A stretch of 25,164 bases of DNA, taken from positions 1-25,164 of the forward strand of contig JBAQVB010000009.1 in NCBI GenBank assembly GCA_049297855.1, in the 5' to 3' direction. Position numbers and translations under genes: made by a program. How positions within the stretch are numbered: the stretch's first letter is position 1; each line of letters opens with the position of its first letter. Below, piece by piece: positions 14,097-21,020 of this stretch. The notes under the pieces were generated by a model that saw only the letters and a program-made list of their open reading frames with translations, was not told where the DNA came from and did not search any database. Source of the stretch: CAXYVX01 sp049297855 (GTDB lineage Bacteria; Patescibacteriota; Saccharimonadia; Saccharimonadales; Saccharimonadaceae).

Positions 14097-15380
14097 TTAG
14101 AACAATTTGGCCAGTTTTTCGTGCAATTTATCCGCCAAGGCCTTGTCCGTATTGCCATATATTCCGATTGACCAAACTTTGGCGGCGAAAAATTCGCGGG
14201 TGGTTTTAATAATTTTTTCGCGCGTGACATTTTTAATGCGCTCGGGCTGTTTGGCGAAATCTTCGATCCGCCCGTCAAAGAAATAACGCCCGGCGAACCA
14301 TTGGTTAATTTGGGCTGTGGTTTGAACTCCCATTTGGTGTCGACCCAGCGCGTAGCTTTTAGCTTCGTTTAGATCAGCCTCGTCGATTTCACCGTCCAAC
14401 ACGCGTCGTAATTCGCTGGTAATCAGGTCAATAACCGACGGTAATTTGTCGACGCCGGCCTCACCACCGAAATCCCATGACGAATTGTGTTCGTTGGCGC
14501 TGGCATTACTCCACGTGTAATAGAGCAGGCCACGTTTGCGCGCCGCGCCTTGAATCCGCGAGTGGTAAACCGTGCCGTTTAAAATGTGATTGAGTAGCGA
14601 CATGGCGAAGTTTTCATCATCTGACAATCTACGCGGTAAAATCAGCGAAAAACCGAACGTGATGCTCGGAATATCTTTGCGTCGGATTGCGAAAGCTGGC
14701 GCGGCGTGTACTTCATCAACCGGAATCGGCAATCGTTCACCATTTGGCAGATCGAAACTATTTAAAATCTCGCGTAATTTACCGAGTCGGCCGCTGAAGT
14801 CGCCCGCCACCACGAAGCGTAAGTTCCCCGCGGTGTGCGTACGTTTGTAGTGGTCGCGAATGTCATCAACGCTGATATTGGCCATTGAATCGAGGCCTTC
14901 CTGCACGGTTTTGGTGTCTTCGCCGAGTTCCTGTGCCATCCGCGGCCCCAAAATCCAGCCCGCTTCGCCCAAATAGCCGGTTAATTCACTTTTGACGTTA
15001 CCGAATTCGGCTGTGAATTCGTTCTCGGTAAAATGTGGCGCGCAAATGGCACTTTTTTGTAATTCCAAAATGCGATCCCATTCAAAATCCGCGCAAGTTG
15101 CCACGTAGTTCATGCTAATATCACCGGTGCTGGCGTTGTAATAGGCGCCGTTTTTTGTGAAAGCCGTCTCGTAATCGTTGGCGCTTGCGAAATCACCGCT
15201 GGCGCCGAACGACATGTGTTCCATAATGTGGGCGGTTTCGCTCTTATGACGATAATCCTTGACAAAGCGCGCGCCGGCGCGGAAATTGAATTGGCTGGCG
15301 AAAACGGGCGCACCCGGCACGTTGATAATCAGTCCGCGCCCATTGTTTTTGAGCTGGAATTCCTGAACGTCATATTTCAT
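14097..15380 (-). CDS. M16 family zinc metallopeptidase
   Basis: Insulinase/processing-peptidase family zinc protease (related to PqqL, YmxG and pitrilysin). From the chosen start it has 427 residues. The inverted zinc motif HxxEH is complete: H51-I-M-E54-H55. The third ligand Glu falls at 132, exactly 76 residues after H55, as in the HxxEH-X76-E family definition, so the enzyme should be active. The second half (residues ~180-427) is the non-catalytic M16 C-domain ('KRGLLYYTWSNASANEH'). No signal peptide is seen, suggesting a cytoplasmic enzyme. The frame extends 11 codons upstream to 15413, but a TGT-TAAACT box (plus-strand 15388-15396) lies 7 nt before the Met at 15380, which argues for that start. 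It is divergent from radA. Confidence 0.9.
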   Translation of the reverse strand: MKYDVQEFQLKNNGRGLIINVPGAPVFASQFNFRAGARFVKDYRHKSETAHIMEHMSFGASGDFASANDYETAFTKNGAYYNASTGDISMNYVATCADFEWDRILELQKSAICAPHFTENEFTAEFGNVKSELTGYLGEAGWILGPRMAQELGEDTKTVQEGLDSMANISVDDIRDHYKRTHTAGNLRFVVAGDFSGRLGKLREILNSFDLPNGERLPIPVDEVHAAPAFAIRRKDIPSITFGFSLILPRRLSDDENFAMSLLNHILNGTVYHSRIQGAARKRGLLYYTWSNASANEHNSSWDFGGEAGVDKLPSVIDLITSELRRVLDGEIDEADLNEAKSYALGRHQMGVQTTAQINQWFAGRYFFDGRIEDFAKQPERIKNVTREKIIKTTREFFAAKVWSIGIYGNTDKALADKLHEKLAKLF

Positions 15381-15387
15381 TCCTACC

Positions 15388-15396
15388 AGTTTAACA
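15388..15396 (-). promoter_or_regulatory. Extended -10 promoter of M16 gene
   Basis: On the minus strand, TGT-TAAACT ends 7 nt before the ATG at 15380. The spacer GGTAGGA could also supply a weak ribosome-binding site. It lies about 30 bp from the oppositely oriented radA -10 box. Confidence 0.5.
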
Positions 15397-15423
15397 CGCG
15401 CCCGGATTTTCATGAAGAGCTCG

Positions 15424-15432
15424 TGATATAAT
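15424..15432 (+). promoter_or_regulatory. Extended -10 promoter of radA
   Basis: TGA-TATAAT at 15424-15432 ends 8 nt before ATG 15441, with no Shine-Dalgarno sequence between: leaderless or nearly so. Confidence 0.55.
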
Positions 15433-15440
15433 TAACACGT

Positions 15441-16802
15441 ATGTCAAAAAGTCGAACTAAATTTATTTGTCAAAATTGTGGCGCGGTCTATCCGAAATGG
15501 ATGGGGCGCTGTGAAAATTGCGGTGCCTGGAATTCGCTGCTTGAATCGGTTGATGACGAAAATACATCCGCCAAAAACGTCGTCGCCAAAAGTCGTGGTG
15601 CGAAGTTAAACTACGAAAACATAGTTAATATATCCGAGGATTTGGTTGATAAGCGTATTGCAACCGGCATCGATGATTTGGATGTGGTGCTCGGTGGTGG
15701 CATTATGGTCGGCGGCGTGATTTTGCTGGCGGGTCAGCCAGGCATTGGTAAGTCGACGTTACTTATGCAGATTTCAGCGGCGATGGCGCGCGATAAAAAC
15801 ATATTATACGTTTCGGGCGAAGAGTCGGCCGCTCAGGTCAAAAATCGCGCGTTGCGTTTATTAAAAAATCAGTCAGCACATGAATCTAAGTTGTCGTTGG
15901 CCTCGTCAACGTCGGCGGATGATGTGGCGCAGACGATTTTAGACGGCAGTTTTGACGTCGTGATCGTTGATTCGATGCAAACTATGGCGCTGGCGGACGT
16001 GGTATCGGCGCCTGGCACGGTAAGCCAGATTACAAATTCGGCCAATGTCATTATCCGCGCTGCCAAGTCGTCCAACACGTCAGTGATCTTGGTGGGACAC
16101 GTGACAAAAGATGGCGCGATCGCCGGGCCAAAGGTGTTGGAACATTTGGTTGACGTGGTGTTGAATTTCGAAGGTGATCGTTATGGCGGTTTTAAATTGG
16201 TACGTGCCGTTAAAAATCGTTATGGTTCAACGTCCGAGGTGGCAATTTTTGATATGACTGACCGTGGACTAGAGATTGTTAACAATCCATCGGCGGCGCT
16301 ATTGGCAGAGCGTTCAGATTCGGACGGATCGGTAGTGTTAGCAACGCTGGAGGGCAATCGACCTTTATTGGTTGAAGTTCAGGCGTTGGTTAATCCGACC
16401 AGTTTTGGCTATCCGAAACGTGCTGCCAGTGGTTTTGATTTGAATCGTTTAACGCTATTAGTGGCGGTGCTGGAACGGCGCACAAAATTGAAATTATCCG
16501 ACAAAGACATTTTCATCAACGTAGTCGGCGGACTAAAACTAAGCGATCGCGCGGCCGATCTGGCGGTCTGCATGGCGATCGCCAGCGCTTCGGCGCAGCG
16601 CAAATTGCGCGACGGCGCAGTCGTGTTCGGCGAGGTTGGTCTAGGCGGGGAAATTCGTTCCGCGATGTCCAGCGATAAGCGCATCATGGAGGCCAAGAAA
16701 CTCGGTTTTAAATTCGCTATCGCGCCAAAATCTGCCGCCAAAGATAAATTCGTCGTGCCGGCGGTTGATTTGCGCGACGCGCTGAATCAACACTTGAAAT
16801 AA
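15441..16802 (+). CDS. radA: DNA repair/recombination helicase RadA (Sms)
   Basis: RadA is a hexameric DnaB-like motor that extends D-loops during recombination and natural transformation. The 453 residues show an N-terminal four-Cys zinc finger (C10, C13, C24, C27), a RecA-like ATPase with Walker A GQPGIGKST (98-106), the RadA-specific KNRYG (258-262), and a C-terminal Lon-protease-like P domain ('DIFINVVGGLKLSDRAADLA', 'VVFGEVGLGGEIRSA'). All key motifs are intact. It starts at ATG 15441 directly behind a TATAAT box. Together with RecA, RecG, RuvA and the RusA-like enzyme it gives the window a strong recombination theme. Confidence 0.97.
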   Translation: MSKSRTKFICQNCGAVYPKWMGRCENCGAWNSLLESVDDENTSAKNVVAKSRGAKLNYENIVNISEDLVDKRIATGIDDLDVVLGGGIMVGGVILLAGQPGIGKSTLLMQISAAMARDKNILYVSGEESAAQVKNRALRLLKNQSAHESKLSLASSTSADDVAQTILDGSFDVVIVDSMQTMALADVVSAPGTVSQITNSANVIIRAAKSSNTSVILVGHVTKDGAIAGPKVLEHLVDVVLNFEGDRYGGFKLVRAVKNRYGSTSEVAIFDMTDRGLEIVNNPSAALLAERSDSDGSVVLATLEGNRPLLVEVQALVNPTSFGYPKRAASGFDLNRLTLLVAVLERRTKLKLSDKDIFINVVGGLKLSDRAADLAVCMAIASASAQRKLRDGAVVFGEVGLGGEIRSAMSSDKRIMEAKKLGFKFAIAPKSAAKDKFVVPAVDLRDALNQHLK

Positions 16803-16822
16803 ATAATTTTTGACAAATGAAT

Positions 16823-16895
16823 AGGGCAACTTTTGACCGAAAAACTTGCGTCGCGTGGTAATAACCAGCGGAAAAGATTGGTAAAAAGGTGCCCT
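16823..16895 (-). ncRNA. Two-tier terminal hairpin of unit 1
   Basis: The arms 16823-16838 and 16880-16895 form a 16-position basal stem with two mismatches. The 41-nt interior holds a second hairpin: CGC-G-TGGT / AATA loop / ACCA-GCG, followed by GGAAAAGA (plus-strand reading). The same architecture with different stem sequences recurs at 18403-18481. It lies 20 nt after the radA stop and at the 3' end of minus-strand unit 1. It could be a transcript 3' end, a folded element end or a stand-alone RNA; the strand assignment follows unit 1. Confidence 0.5.
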
Positions 16896-16920
16896 GGAAT
16901 TGTTGAGGAGAAATATGAGA

Positions 16921-16965
16921 ATTGCAGGTTCGCGGGATTTTCATGAAACCTCGCGAGCCTGCAAT
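16921..16965. repeat. Near-perfect 20-bp inverted repeat (hairpin)
   Basis: ATTGCAGG (16921-16928) pairs with CCTGCAAT (16958-16965) and the stem continues inward to a 5-nt loop TCATG at 16941-16945: 20 positions with one mismatch and two G-T pairs. No T-tract follows on either strand. It lies downstream of the 43-residue ORF of unit 1 and has no counterpart in unit 2. It may be a stability hairpin, a protein-binding palindrome or the remnant of a small insertion. Confidence 0.8.
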
Positions 16966-17015
16966 GATGCTACGCGTCCCGTTTTTGCAGGATGCGCAAC
17001 ACGGCGGGGCGTTCG

Positions 17016-17147
17016 TCACCCCCCGACTATATTTTCCGGTGCCGGTGTATACTGAAGTATTTGCTCCAGCATTCCTAAGCCTTTTTCCGGCGTCTCGCCC
17101 GCGATGAGGATGGCAACGCCAACGCGATCATCTATATACTCTATTAT
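17016..17147 (-). CDS. Small ORF of unit 1, 43 residues, no standard start codon
   Basis: On the minus strand AAGGAG (17159-17154) is followed, at an ideal 6-nt spacing, by ATA rather than ATG. From there the frame reads IIEYIDDRVGVAILIAGETP, then EKGLGMLEQILQYTPAPENI and VGG, ending at TGA (17016-17018). Composition looks like a normal soluble protein with an acidic start and a short hydrophobic strand. Either ATA is used, the start codon has been lost by mutation (ATG to ATA), or it is a pseudogene. A G6 run just before the stop could shift the frame. I recognise no family. Its promoter and leader match those of the 77-residue gene at 18508-18741. Confidence 0.4.
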   Translation of the reverse strand: MIEYIDDRVGVAILIAGETPEKGLGMLEQILQYTPAPENIVGG

Positions 17148-17153
17148 GTTCTT

Positions 17154-17241
17154 CTCCTTCGCATTGTGCGCCAACATGGCGCGGCGATTGTGGAGTTGGA
17201 AATCATTTGATCCCTGACAAACTCACGCAAAATCTGAAACA
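17154..17241 (-). ncRNA. Conserved structured 5' leader, copy 1
   Basis: Leader RNA shared with 18745-18837. In order on the minus strand: conserved TTTTGCGTGAGTTT; a helix GAGTT/AACTC closing an apical hairpin (GGGATC.../...GATTTCC); then a second hairpin GCGCC-ATGTT-GGCGC running into a conserved GCACAA; then AAGGAG and the start site. The helices are retained between copies although the paired bases differ, which indicates selection on RNA structure. The position directly before a ribosome-binding site suggests translational control. It matches no riboswitch class I can name. Confidence 0.6.
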
Positions 17242-17270
17242 TGTATATCATTTTTTATCTAAAAAATCAA
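17242..17270 (-). promoter_or_regulatory. Promoter of unit 1
   Basis: On the minus strand TTGATT (plus 17265-17270), a 17-nt spacer and TATACA (plus 17242-17247) preceded by TGA. It sits at the same offset from the leader as the unit 2 promoter and points away from the PIN-TRAM gene. Confidence 0.6.
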
Positions 17271-17340
17271 TAGATAAATATCGAAATCTAACAAAAATAC
17301 TTCCGACGGAAAAATGTGATTATCGTCATTTGCGACAATG

Positions 17341-17349
17341 TGTTATAAT
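17341..17349 (+). promoter_or_regulatory. Extended -10 promoter of PIN-TRAM gene
   Basis: TGT-TATAAT at 17341-17349; the ~38-nt leader carries AAAGGA at 17384-17389, 4 nt before ATG 17394. Confidence 0.58.
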
Positions 17350-17393
17350 TAGCACAGTAGGATTTTATTTAATTTATCTCTAGAAAGGATTTT

Positions 17394-18392
17394 ATGGGAA
17401 ATATTGATATCGCTTTGACGATTATCGTGGTTTGTTCGGTGCTAATTTTAATGGAAACGAGTTTTTTGGCGGTTAATAAATTGCGCCGACGTACGGCTAA
17501 ATTGACGCGCGGATCGCTGTTACTCGACACATCCGCCATTATGGATGGCCGCATTGTTGACGTGGCGAAAACTGGTATTTTGGCGCAGGAATTGATCATT
17601 CCACGTAGCGTTTTGGATGAAATGCAACTGCTGGCCGACAAAGCCGACAGTGAAAAACGACAACGCGCGCGACATGGCTTGGAACTGGCGCGCGCATTGC
17701 GCGGTCTCGACGAAGTGTCGGTATCGATTCTGCAGGACGGTCGGGTCGATCATGGTGGCGTCGACGAGCGCCTGATCGAGCTGGCACGCAAAACCGGTGC
17801 CTCGATCGCAACGGTCGATTACAATTTGAATAAGTTGGCACGGACGATGGATATCACGGTGGTAAATATGAACGAGCTGGCGCAGGTGATGCGAGCCAAT
17901 AAATTGCCGGGCGAACGCGCCGAAATTGAAATTATTCAGCCGGGCGCGAACCGCGATCAAGCGGTCGGCTATCTCGACGACGGCACGATGGTAGTGGTGG
18001 AGGACGCCAAAAAATTGATTGGCCAACGCGTCAAAATTGAAATTCAGCGTAGCTTGCAAACTGAGGCGGGTCGGATGATCTTTGCCAAACGCGTGGATAA
18101 TCACGAATATCAAAAATCAGCTAATCACACGGTCGCAAAAAACGAACCAGCCAAAGCTTTTCATTCGGACAAGTTAAAGAATCAAAAACGTAGTCAATCG
18201 GAACGTGGCCAGCGAAATCATCGTAATAACGAATCGTCGAGCAAACAATCGCCGGCGCATGTCAAACAGTCGCAACAGCCGAATCAATCGTCAGTTGCGA
18301 CGACTGCGTCCAGCCGTGCGCCACGTCGCAAGACTAGTCGTTCTGCCGAGGGGTCGATGGTGGCGCTGGCCAACAAAATGGGCAAACAATAG
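17394..18392 (+). CDS. Membrane-anchored PIN-TRAM domain protein (YacL-like)
   Basis: PIN domains are Mg-dependent RNases and TRAM domains bind RNA; the YacL type is a widely conserved but poorly characterised membrane RNase candidate. The 332 residues comprise one transmembrane helix (~6-28; B. subtilis YacL has several), a PIN domain starting LLLDTSAIMDGRIVDV (42-57) with acidic residues D45 and D51, then 'IPRSVLDEMQLLAD' and 'GASIATVDYNLNKLA' supplying the remaining acidic site residues, and a TRAM segment ('AVGYLDDGTMVVVEDAKKLI'). The last ~90 residues are a basic Lys/Arg/Gln/Ser-rich tail, probably disordered and RNA-binding. The tail and single helix differ from the usual family. It has its own promoter and is bracketed by two related minus-strand units. 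Confidence 0.9.
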   Translation: MGNIDIALTIIVVCSVLILMETSFLAVNKLRRRTAKLTRGSLLLDTSAIMDGRIVDVAKTGILAQELIIPRSVLDEMQLLADKADSEKRQRARHGLELARALRGLDEVSVSILQDGRVDHGGVDERLIELARKTGASIATVDYNLNKLARTMDITVVNMNELAQVMRANKLPGERAEIEIIQPGANRDQAVGYLDDGTMVVVEDAKKLIGQRVKIEIQRSLQTEAGRMIFAKRVDNHEYQKSANHTVAKNEPAKAFHSDKLKNQKRSQSERGQRNHRNNESSSKQSPAHVKQSQQPNQSSVATTASSRAPRRKTSRSAEGSMVALANKMGKQ

Positions 18393-18402
18393 CAAAAAAA
18401 CA

Positions 18403-18482
18403 GGGGCAATCATCACTATAAATATTCAAATCGCGAATCAAACTGACTCCAGCGAAAAGAAAATTATAGGATGATTGCCCCC
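18403..18482 (-). ncRNA. Two-tier terminal hairpin of unit 2, with T-tract
   Basis: GGGGCAATCATC (18403-18414) pairs perfectly with GATGATTGCCCC (18470-18481). After a bulged A, CTATAA (18416-18421) pairs with TTATAG (18464-18469). The 42-nt interior holds CGC-GAATCA-AAC-TGACTC-CA-GCG followed by AAAAGA (plus-strand reading), the counterpart of the unit 1 element. On the minus strand it is followed by TGTTTTTTTGC, so it can act as terminator for the unit 2 transcript. It begins 11 nt after the PIN-TRAM stop. Confidence 0.6.
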
Positions 18483-18507
18483 AAAAGAGGTATTGGAGGA
18501 CGCGTGG

Positions 18508-18741
18508 TCAGTTGCTCCTATCTTCCACAACCGACGCCAGTAGTATGAATAGTACAGACACGGTTCCGCCTCCCAATGTCGTAGCCCAAAACAGCAACCC
18601 CCTAGCGCCGAATATAAAATAATCGATGACTCCAAAAAAGACAGTGCACGGTACCATTACAGTCACCACTATGATCACTATGACAGTAACTACGAACAGC
18701 ACTTCTCCGAGCACTGCCTCTGCGCTCGTCTTGATGCTCAT
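18508..18741 (-). CDS. Small two-helix membrane protein of unit 2
   Basis: A 77-residue hydrophobic protein with an excellent start: GGAGG 4 nt before ATG on the minus strand. Residues 1-11 are polar, ~12-40 form a long hydrophobic helix rich in Val/Ile (VLFVVTVIVIIVVTVMV), ~41-47 are a short loop, and ~48-72 form a second helix (GLLFWATTLGGGTVSVLFIL), ending in an acidic tail EDRSN. No family is recognised. The first helix vaguely recalls SecE but the W-P-x motif is missing. A small toxin, holin, bacteriocin or immunity peptide is equally conceivable. It is transcribed from its own TTGACA promoter with a conserved structured leader, and followed by a strong terminal hairpin. Confidence 0.72.
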   Translation of the reverse strand: MSIKTSAEAVLGEVLFVVTVIVIIVVTVMVPCTVFFGVIDYFIFGARGLLFWATTLGGGTVSVLFILLASVVEDRSN

Positions 18742-18744
18742 CTT

Positions 18745-18837
18745 TCCTCCAATGATTTGTGCGCCCCAAACGACGCGACTGATGCAGAGTTGGAATCCGA
18801 TTGGCTTCCGATAAACTCACGCAAAAACTGACATATA
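18745..18837 (-). ncRNA. Conserved structured 5' leader, copy 2
   Basis: Homologous to 17154-17241. On the minus strand it has the conserved TTTTGCGTGAGTTT, the GAGTT/AACTC helix closing GGAAGCC/GGATTCC, then GCGTC-GTTTGG-GGCGC with the conserved GCACAA, then GGAGGA. Compared with copy 1, the apical stem pairs are replaced but still pair, and the second hairpin swaps a C-G for a T-G. About 90 nt of untranslated leader is exceptional in a window where many genes are leaderless. Confidence 0.62.
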
Positions 18838-18866
18838 CATATATCACTTTTGTGCTAAGATGTCAA
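18838..18866 (-). promoter_or_regulatory. Promoter of unit 2
   Basis: Consensus TTGACA (plus 18861-18866), a 17-nt spacer and TATATG (plus 18838-18843) preceded by TGA: the strongest -35 match in the window. Aligned with the unit 1 promoter. Confidence 0.68.
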
Positions 18867-18891
18867 GTCATAGACATTCTCACGTATTAAA

Positions 18892-18908
18892 TGCGTTAGG
18901 CTAACGCA
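18892..18908 (-). terminator. recG terminator hairpin
   Basis: TGCGTTA / TAACGCA with a 3-nt loop begins 3 nt after the recG stop. On the minus strand it is followed by TTTAAT, a weak U-tail. It separates recG from the unit 2 promoter. Confidence 0.5.
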
Positions 18909-18911
18909 CTA

Positions 18912-21014
18912 TTAATTTAGTGTCGTTAAGCGCTGTGATTTCATCACCGTGCGTGCTAAATCCGGATATTGATCGAGTTTATAAGCATCGTTTTTGATGA
19001 AATCATTCACAGCCACTGCCACGTTTTTAATTAATTTCGTGTCAGCCAGATTGGCGATTTTCAAGTTAAGCTCGCCGTGTTGTGCCACGCCGTAAATTTC
19101 GCCGGCGCCACGAAGTTCCAGATCGATTTCCGCTAGATAAAAACCGTCGGTACTATTTTCCACTTCGCGCAGCCGTCGCGACGGTGGTTTAGTGTCAGAT
19201 TGAACCAAAAAACAATAACTTTGCGCTCCGCCACGACCAACCCGGCCACGCAATTGGTGGAGTTGAGCCAGGCCGAAACGATCGGCGTTTTCAATCACCA
19301 TTACACTGGCATTTGGCACATCAACGCCGACCTCAACCACTGTGGTAGCGACCAGGATTTGGATTTTATTTTGGGTGAAATCACGCATAATTTTTTCTTT
19401 ACTTTCGCCGTCCATTTGGCCGTGCAAGACGCCACATTGCGCACCGGTTCGGCCAAATTCGCGCTGAACTTTTGTCGCCAGTTGCGCGACATTTTCCTGA
19501 TCAGTGCCATTTGCCGCGATGGCGGGGGCGATGAAATAGATTTGACGACCGTTCGCCAGTTCGCTACGGATTTGGGCATTCATACCAGCGCGTGAAACCG
19601 GTGAAACGATTTCTGTCATAATCGGTTTACGACCGCGCGGTAACTGGTCCAAAATCGAAATATCCAAATCGCCGAACAACGTCAGCTGCAGCGAGCGTGG
19701 AATTGGCGTCGCGGTCATGGTCAACAGATGCGGCAAATGATTATCGCGCGTTTTCGCTAGCAGCGACTGGCGCTGCGCTACGCCGAAACGGTGTTGTTCG
19801 TCGATGACGACAAAACCAAGGTTGGCGAATTTGACGGTCGGCTGGAACAGGGCGTGCGTGCCGATTAAGAGGTCAATTTGGCCGTTAGCTAATTGTTCGA
19901 GTAATGTTTTGCGCGCCGCACCTTTAACATTGCCGGTTAGTAATGCAACCGAAACGTCGAACGGTTGCAATAATTGAGCCAGGGTTTTGGCATGCTGAGT
20001 GGCCAAAATTTCCGTCGGCGCCATCAACGCGGTTTGCAGGCCGTTTTTGGCTGCTACAAAACTGGCTAGACCGGCCACGATGGTTTTGCCCGAACCGACG
20101 TCGCCCTGGAGGAGGCGGTTCATTGGCGCGGTTTTACCATCGTCCTCGGTGGTAAAATCCTGAATAATGTCCCAGATCGCGCGGCGTTGGGCGTTAGTTA
20201 ATTTGAAAGGCAAACTTGTGACGATTTGGCGGAACTGATCAACGTCAAATTTCATGGTAAAACCGGCCAGTTTTTGTTGATCGTTTTTGTTCATGCGCGC
20301 CGCCAGCATCAGCGAAAAAAGTTCGTCGAAGGCCAGTTTATGCTTAGCGTCGGCCAATCGTTGTTCGGAAGTCGGAAAATGCACTTCGCGGAGCGCGTCG
20401 GACAGCGGCATAAGCCCGGCTTGATCGATGATCGGTTGCGGCAAATCTTCGCTAATCATGGTTATGAACGGCTTTAACTCGCGCAAGATTTTGCGGATCG
20501 TAGTGCTGCGCAAACCTTGTTTCTGTGGATAAATTGGCGTGATTTTTTCAGACGCATCGTCGGCGTCATCCACGAAATCTTTGGCGAAAAAGTTGCGTTT
20601 CAAATCGATTTTTTCGATGGCTGGATTGCTTAATTGGTAGCGGTTTGAGCTTAGTTTAAATTCGCCGGAAAATAAAAATTCTTGATCGGTGCCGGCGAAG
20701 GTTTTGAGATTTTTTTCGCGAAAATTTTGGTTAAACCAAACGGCCGAAACTGAACCCGAATCGTCGGAAATAACGGCTGTCGTGATGCGCATATGGCGGC
20801 GCACGAAACGCGTCGAAATTGAATCTATTCGACCGCGAATTACGACCAAACCGGGACGCAAGTCGGCGATTGACGACGCGTGCGAAAAGTTCTCGTAACG
20901 GCGCGGGAAAAACTCCAGCAAATCGCGCACACGTGTTAAATCGTTCGCCGCCAGGAGCGCGGCCGTTTTGGTGCCGACACCTTTAATGTCGGATAATTTC
21001 ATCTCGAGATTCAC
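18912..21014 (-). CDS. recG: ATP-dependent DNA helicase RecG
   Basis: RecG remodels stalled replication forks and branched recombination intermediates. The 700 residues have the full order: an N-terminal helix-hairpin-helix-like segment (DIKGVGTKTAALLAANDLTR), an OB-fold wedge domain ('VVIRGRIDSISTRFVRRHMR'), then superfamily 2 helicase motifs: Walker A GDVGSGKT, 'LMAPTEILATQHA', DEQH box in VVIDEQHRFGVAQR, 'LTMTATPIPRSL', and motif VI 'QLHQLRGRVGRGGAQSYCFL', plus the C-terminal TRG region. The start is GTG at 21014, supported by a TATAAT box exactly 6 nt upstream; ATG at codon 5 (21002) is the alternative. It follows tyrS by 21 nt, with its own promoter between. Confidence 0.97.
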   Translation of the reverse strand: MNLEMKLSDIKGVGTKTAALLAANDLTRVRDLLEFFPRRYENFSHASSIADLRPGLVVIRGRIDSISTRFVRRHMRITTAVISDDSGSVSAVWFNQNFREKNLKTFAGTDQEFLFSGEFKLSSNRYQLSNPAIEKIDLKRNFFAKDFVDDADDASEKITPIYPQKQGLRSTTIRKILRELKPFITMISEDLPQPIIDQAGLMPLSDALREVHFPTSEQRLADAKHKLAFDELFSLMLAARMNKNDQQKLAGFTMKFDVDQFRQIVTSLPFKLTNAQRRAIWDIIQDFTTEDDGKTAPMNRLLQGDVGSGKTIVAGLASFVAAKNGLQTALMAPTEILATQHAKTLAQLLQPFDVSVALLTGNVKGAARKTLLEQLANGQIDLLIGTHALFQPTVKFANLGFVVIDEQHRFGVAQRQSLLAKTRDNHLPHLLTMTATPIPRSLQLTLFGDLDISILDQLPRGRKPIMTEIVSPVSRAGMNAQIRSELANGRQIYFIAPAIAANGTDQENVAQLATKVQREFGRTGAQCGVLHGQMDGESKEKIMRDFTQNKIQILVATTVVEVGVDVPNASVMVIENADRFGLAQLHQLRGRVGRGGAQSYCFLVQSDTKPPSRRLREVENSTDGFYLAEIDLELRGAGEIYGVAQHGELNLKIANLADTKLIKNVAVAVNDFIKNDAYKLDQYPDLARTVMKSQRLTTLN

Positions 21015-21020
21015 GTATCA

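Noticed and set aside
16823..16895. Terminal hairpins as integron attC sites.
   Set aside because: The GTTRRRY/RYYYAAC core sites are absent from the stem ends of copy 2, and no integron integrase is in the window; the cassette-like layout alone is not enough.
16717..17019. A 100-codon minus-strand ORF through radA 3' end and the terminal hairpin.
   Set aside because: It runs antisense through radA and across two structured elements, has no ribosome-binding site and an unlikely composition.
16915..17055. A 46-codon plus-strand ORF with GAGGAG 4 nt before ATG.
   Set aside because: Its first 17 codons are the 20-bp palindrome and the rest is antisense to the unit 1 ORF; the peptide has no protein-like pattern. 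Kept only as a note because of the good Shine-Dalgarno sequence.
18508..18741. SecE for the 77-residue membrane protein.
   Set aside because: It lacks the W-P-x motif and cytoplasmic amphipathic helix and has a second hydrophobic helix; only a vague resemblance of one helix.
18892..18908. GTTAGGCTAAC palindrome after recG resembles an integron core site.
   Set aside because: It is a simple short palindrome 3 nt after a stop codon with a T-rich tail, better explained as a recG terminator.
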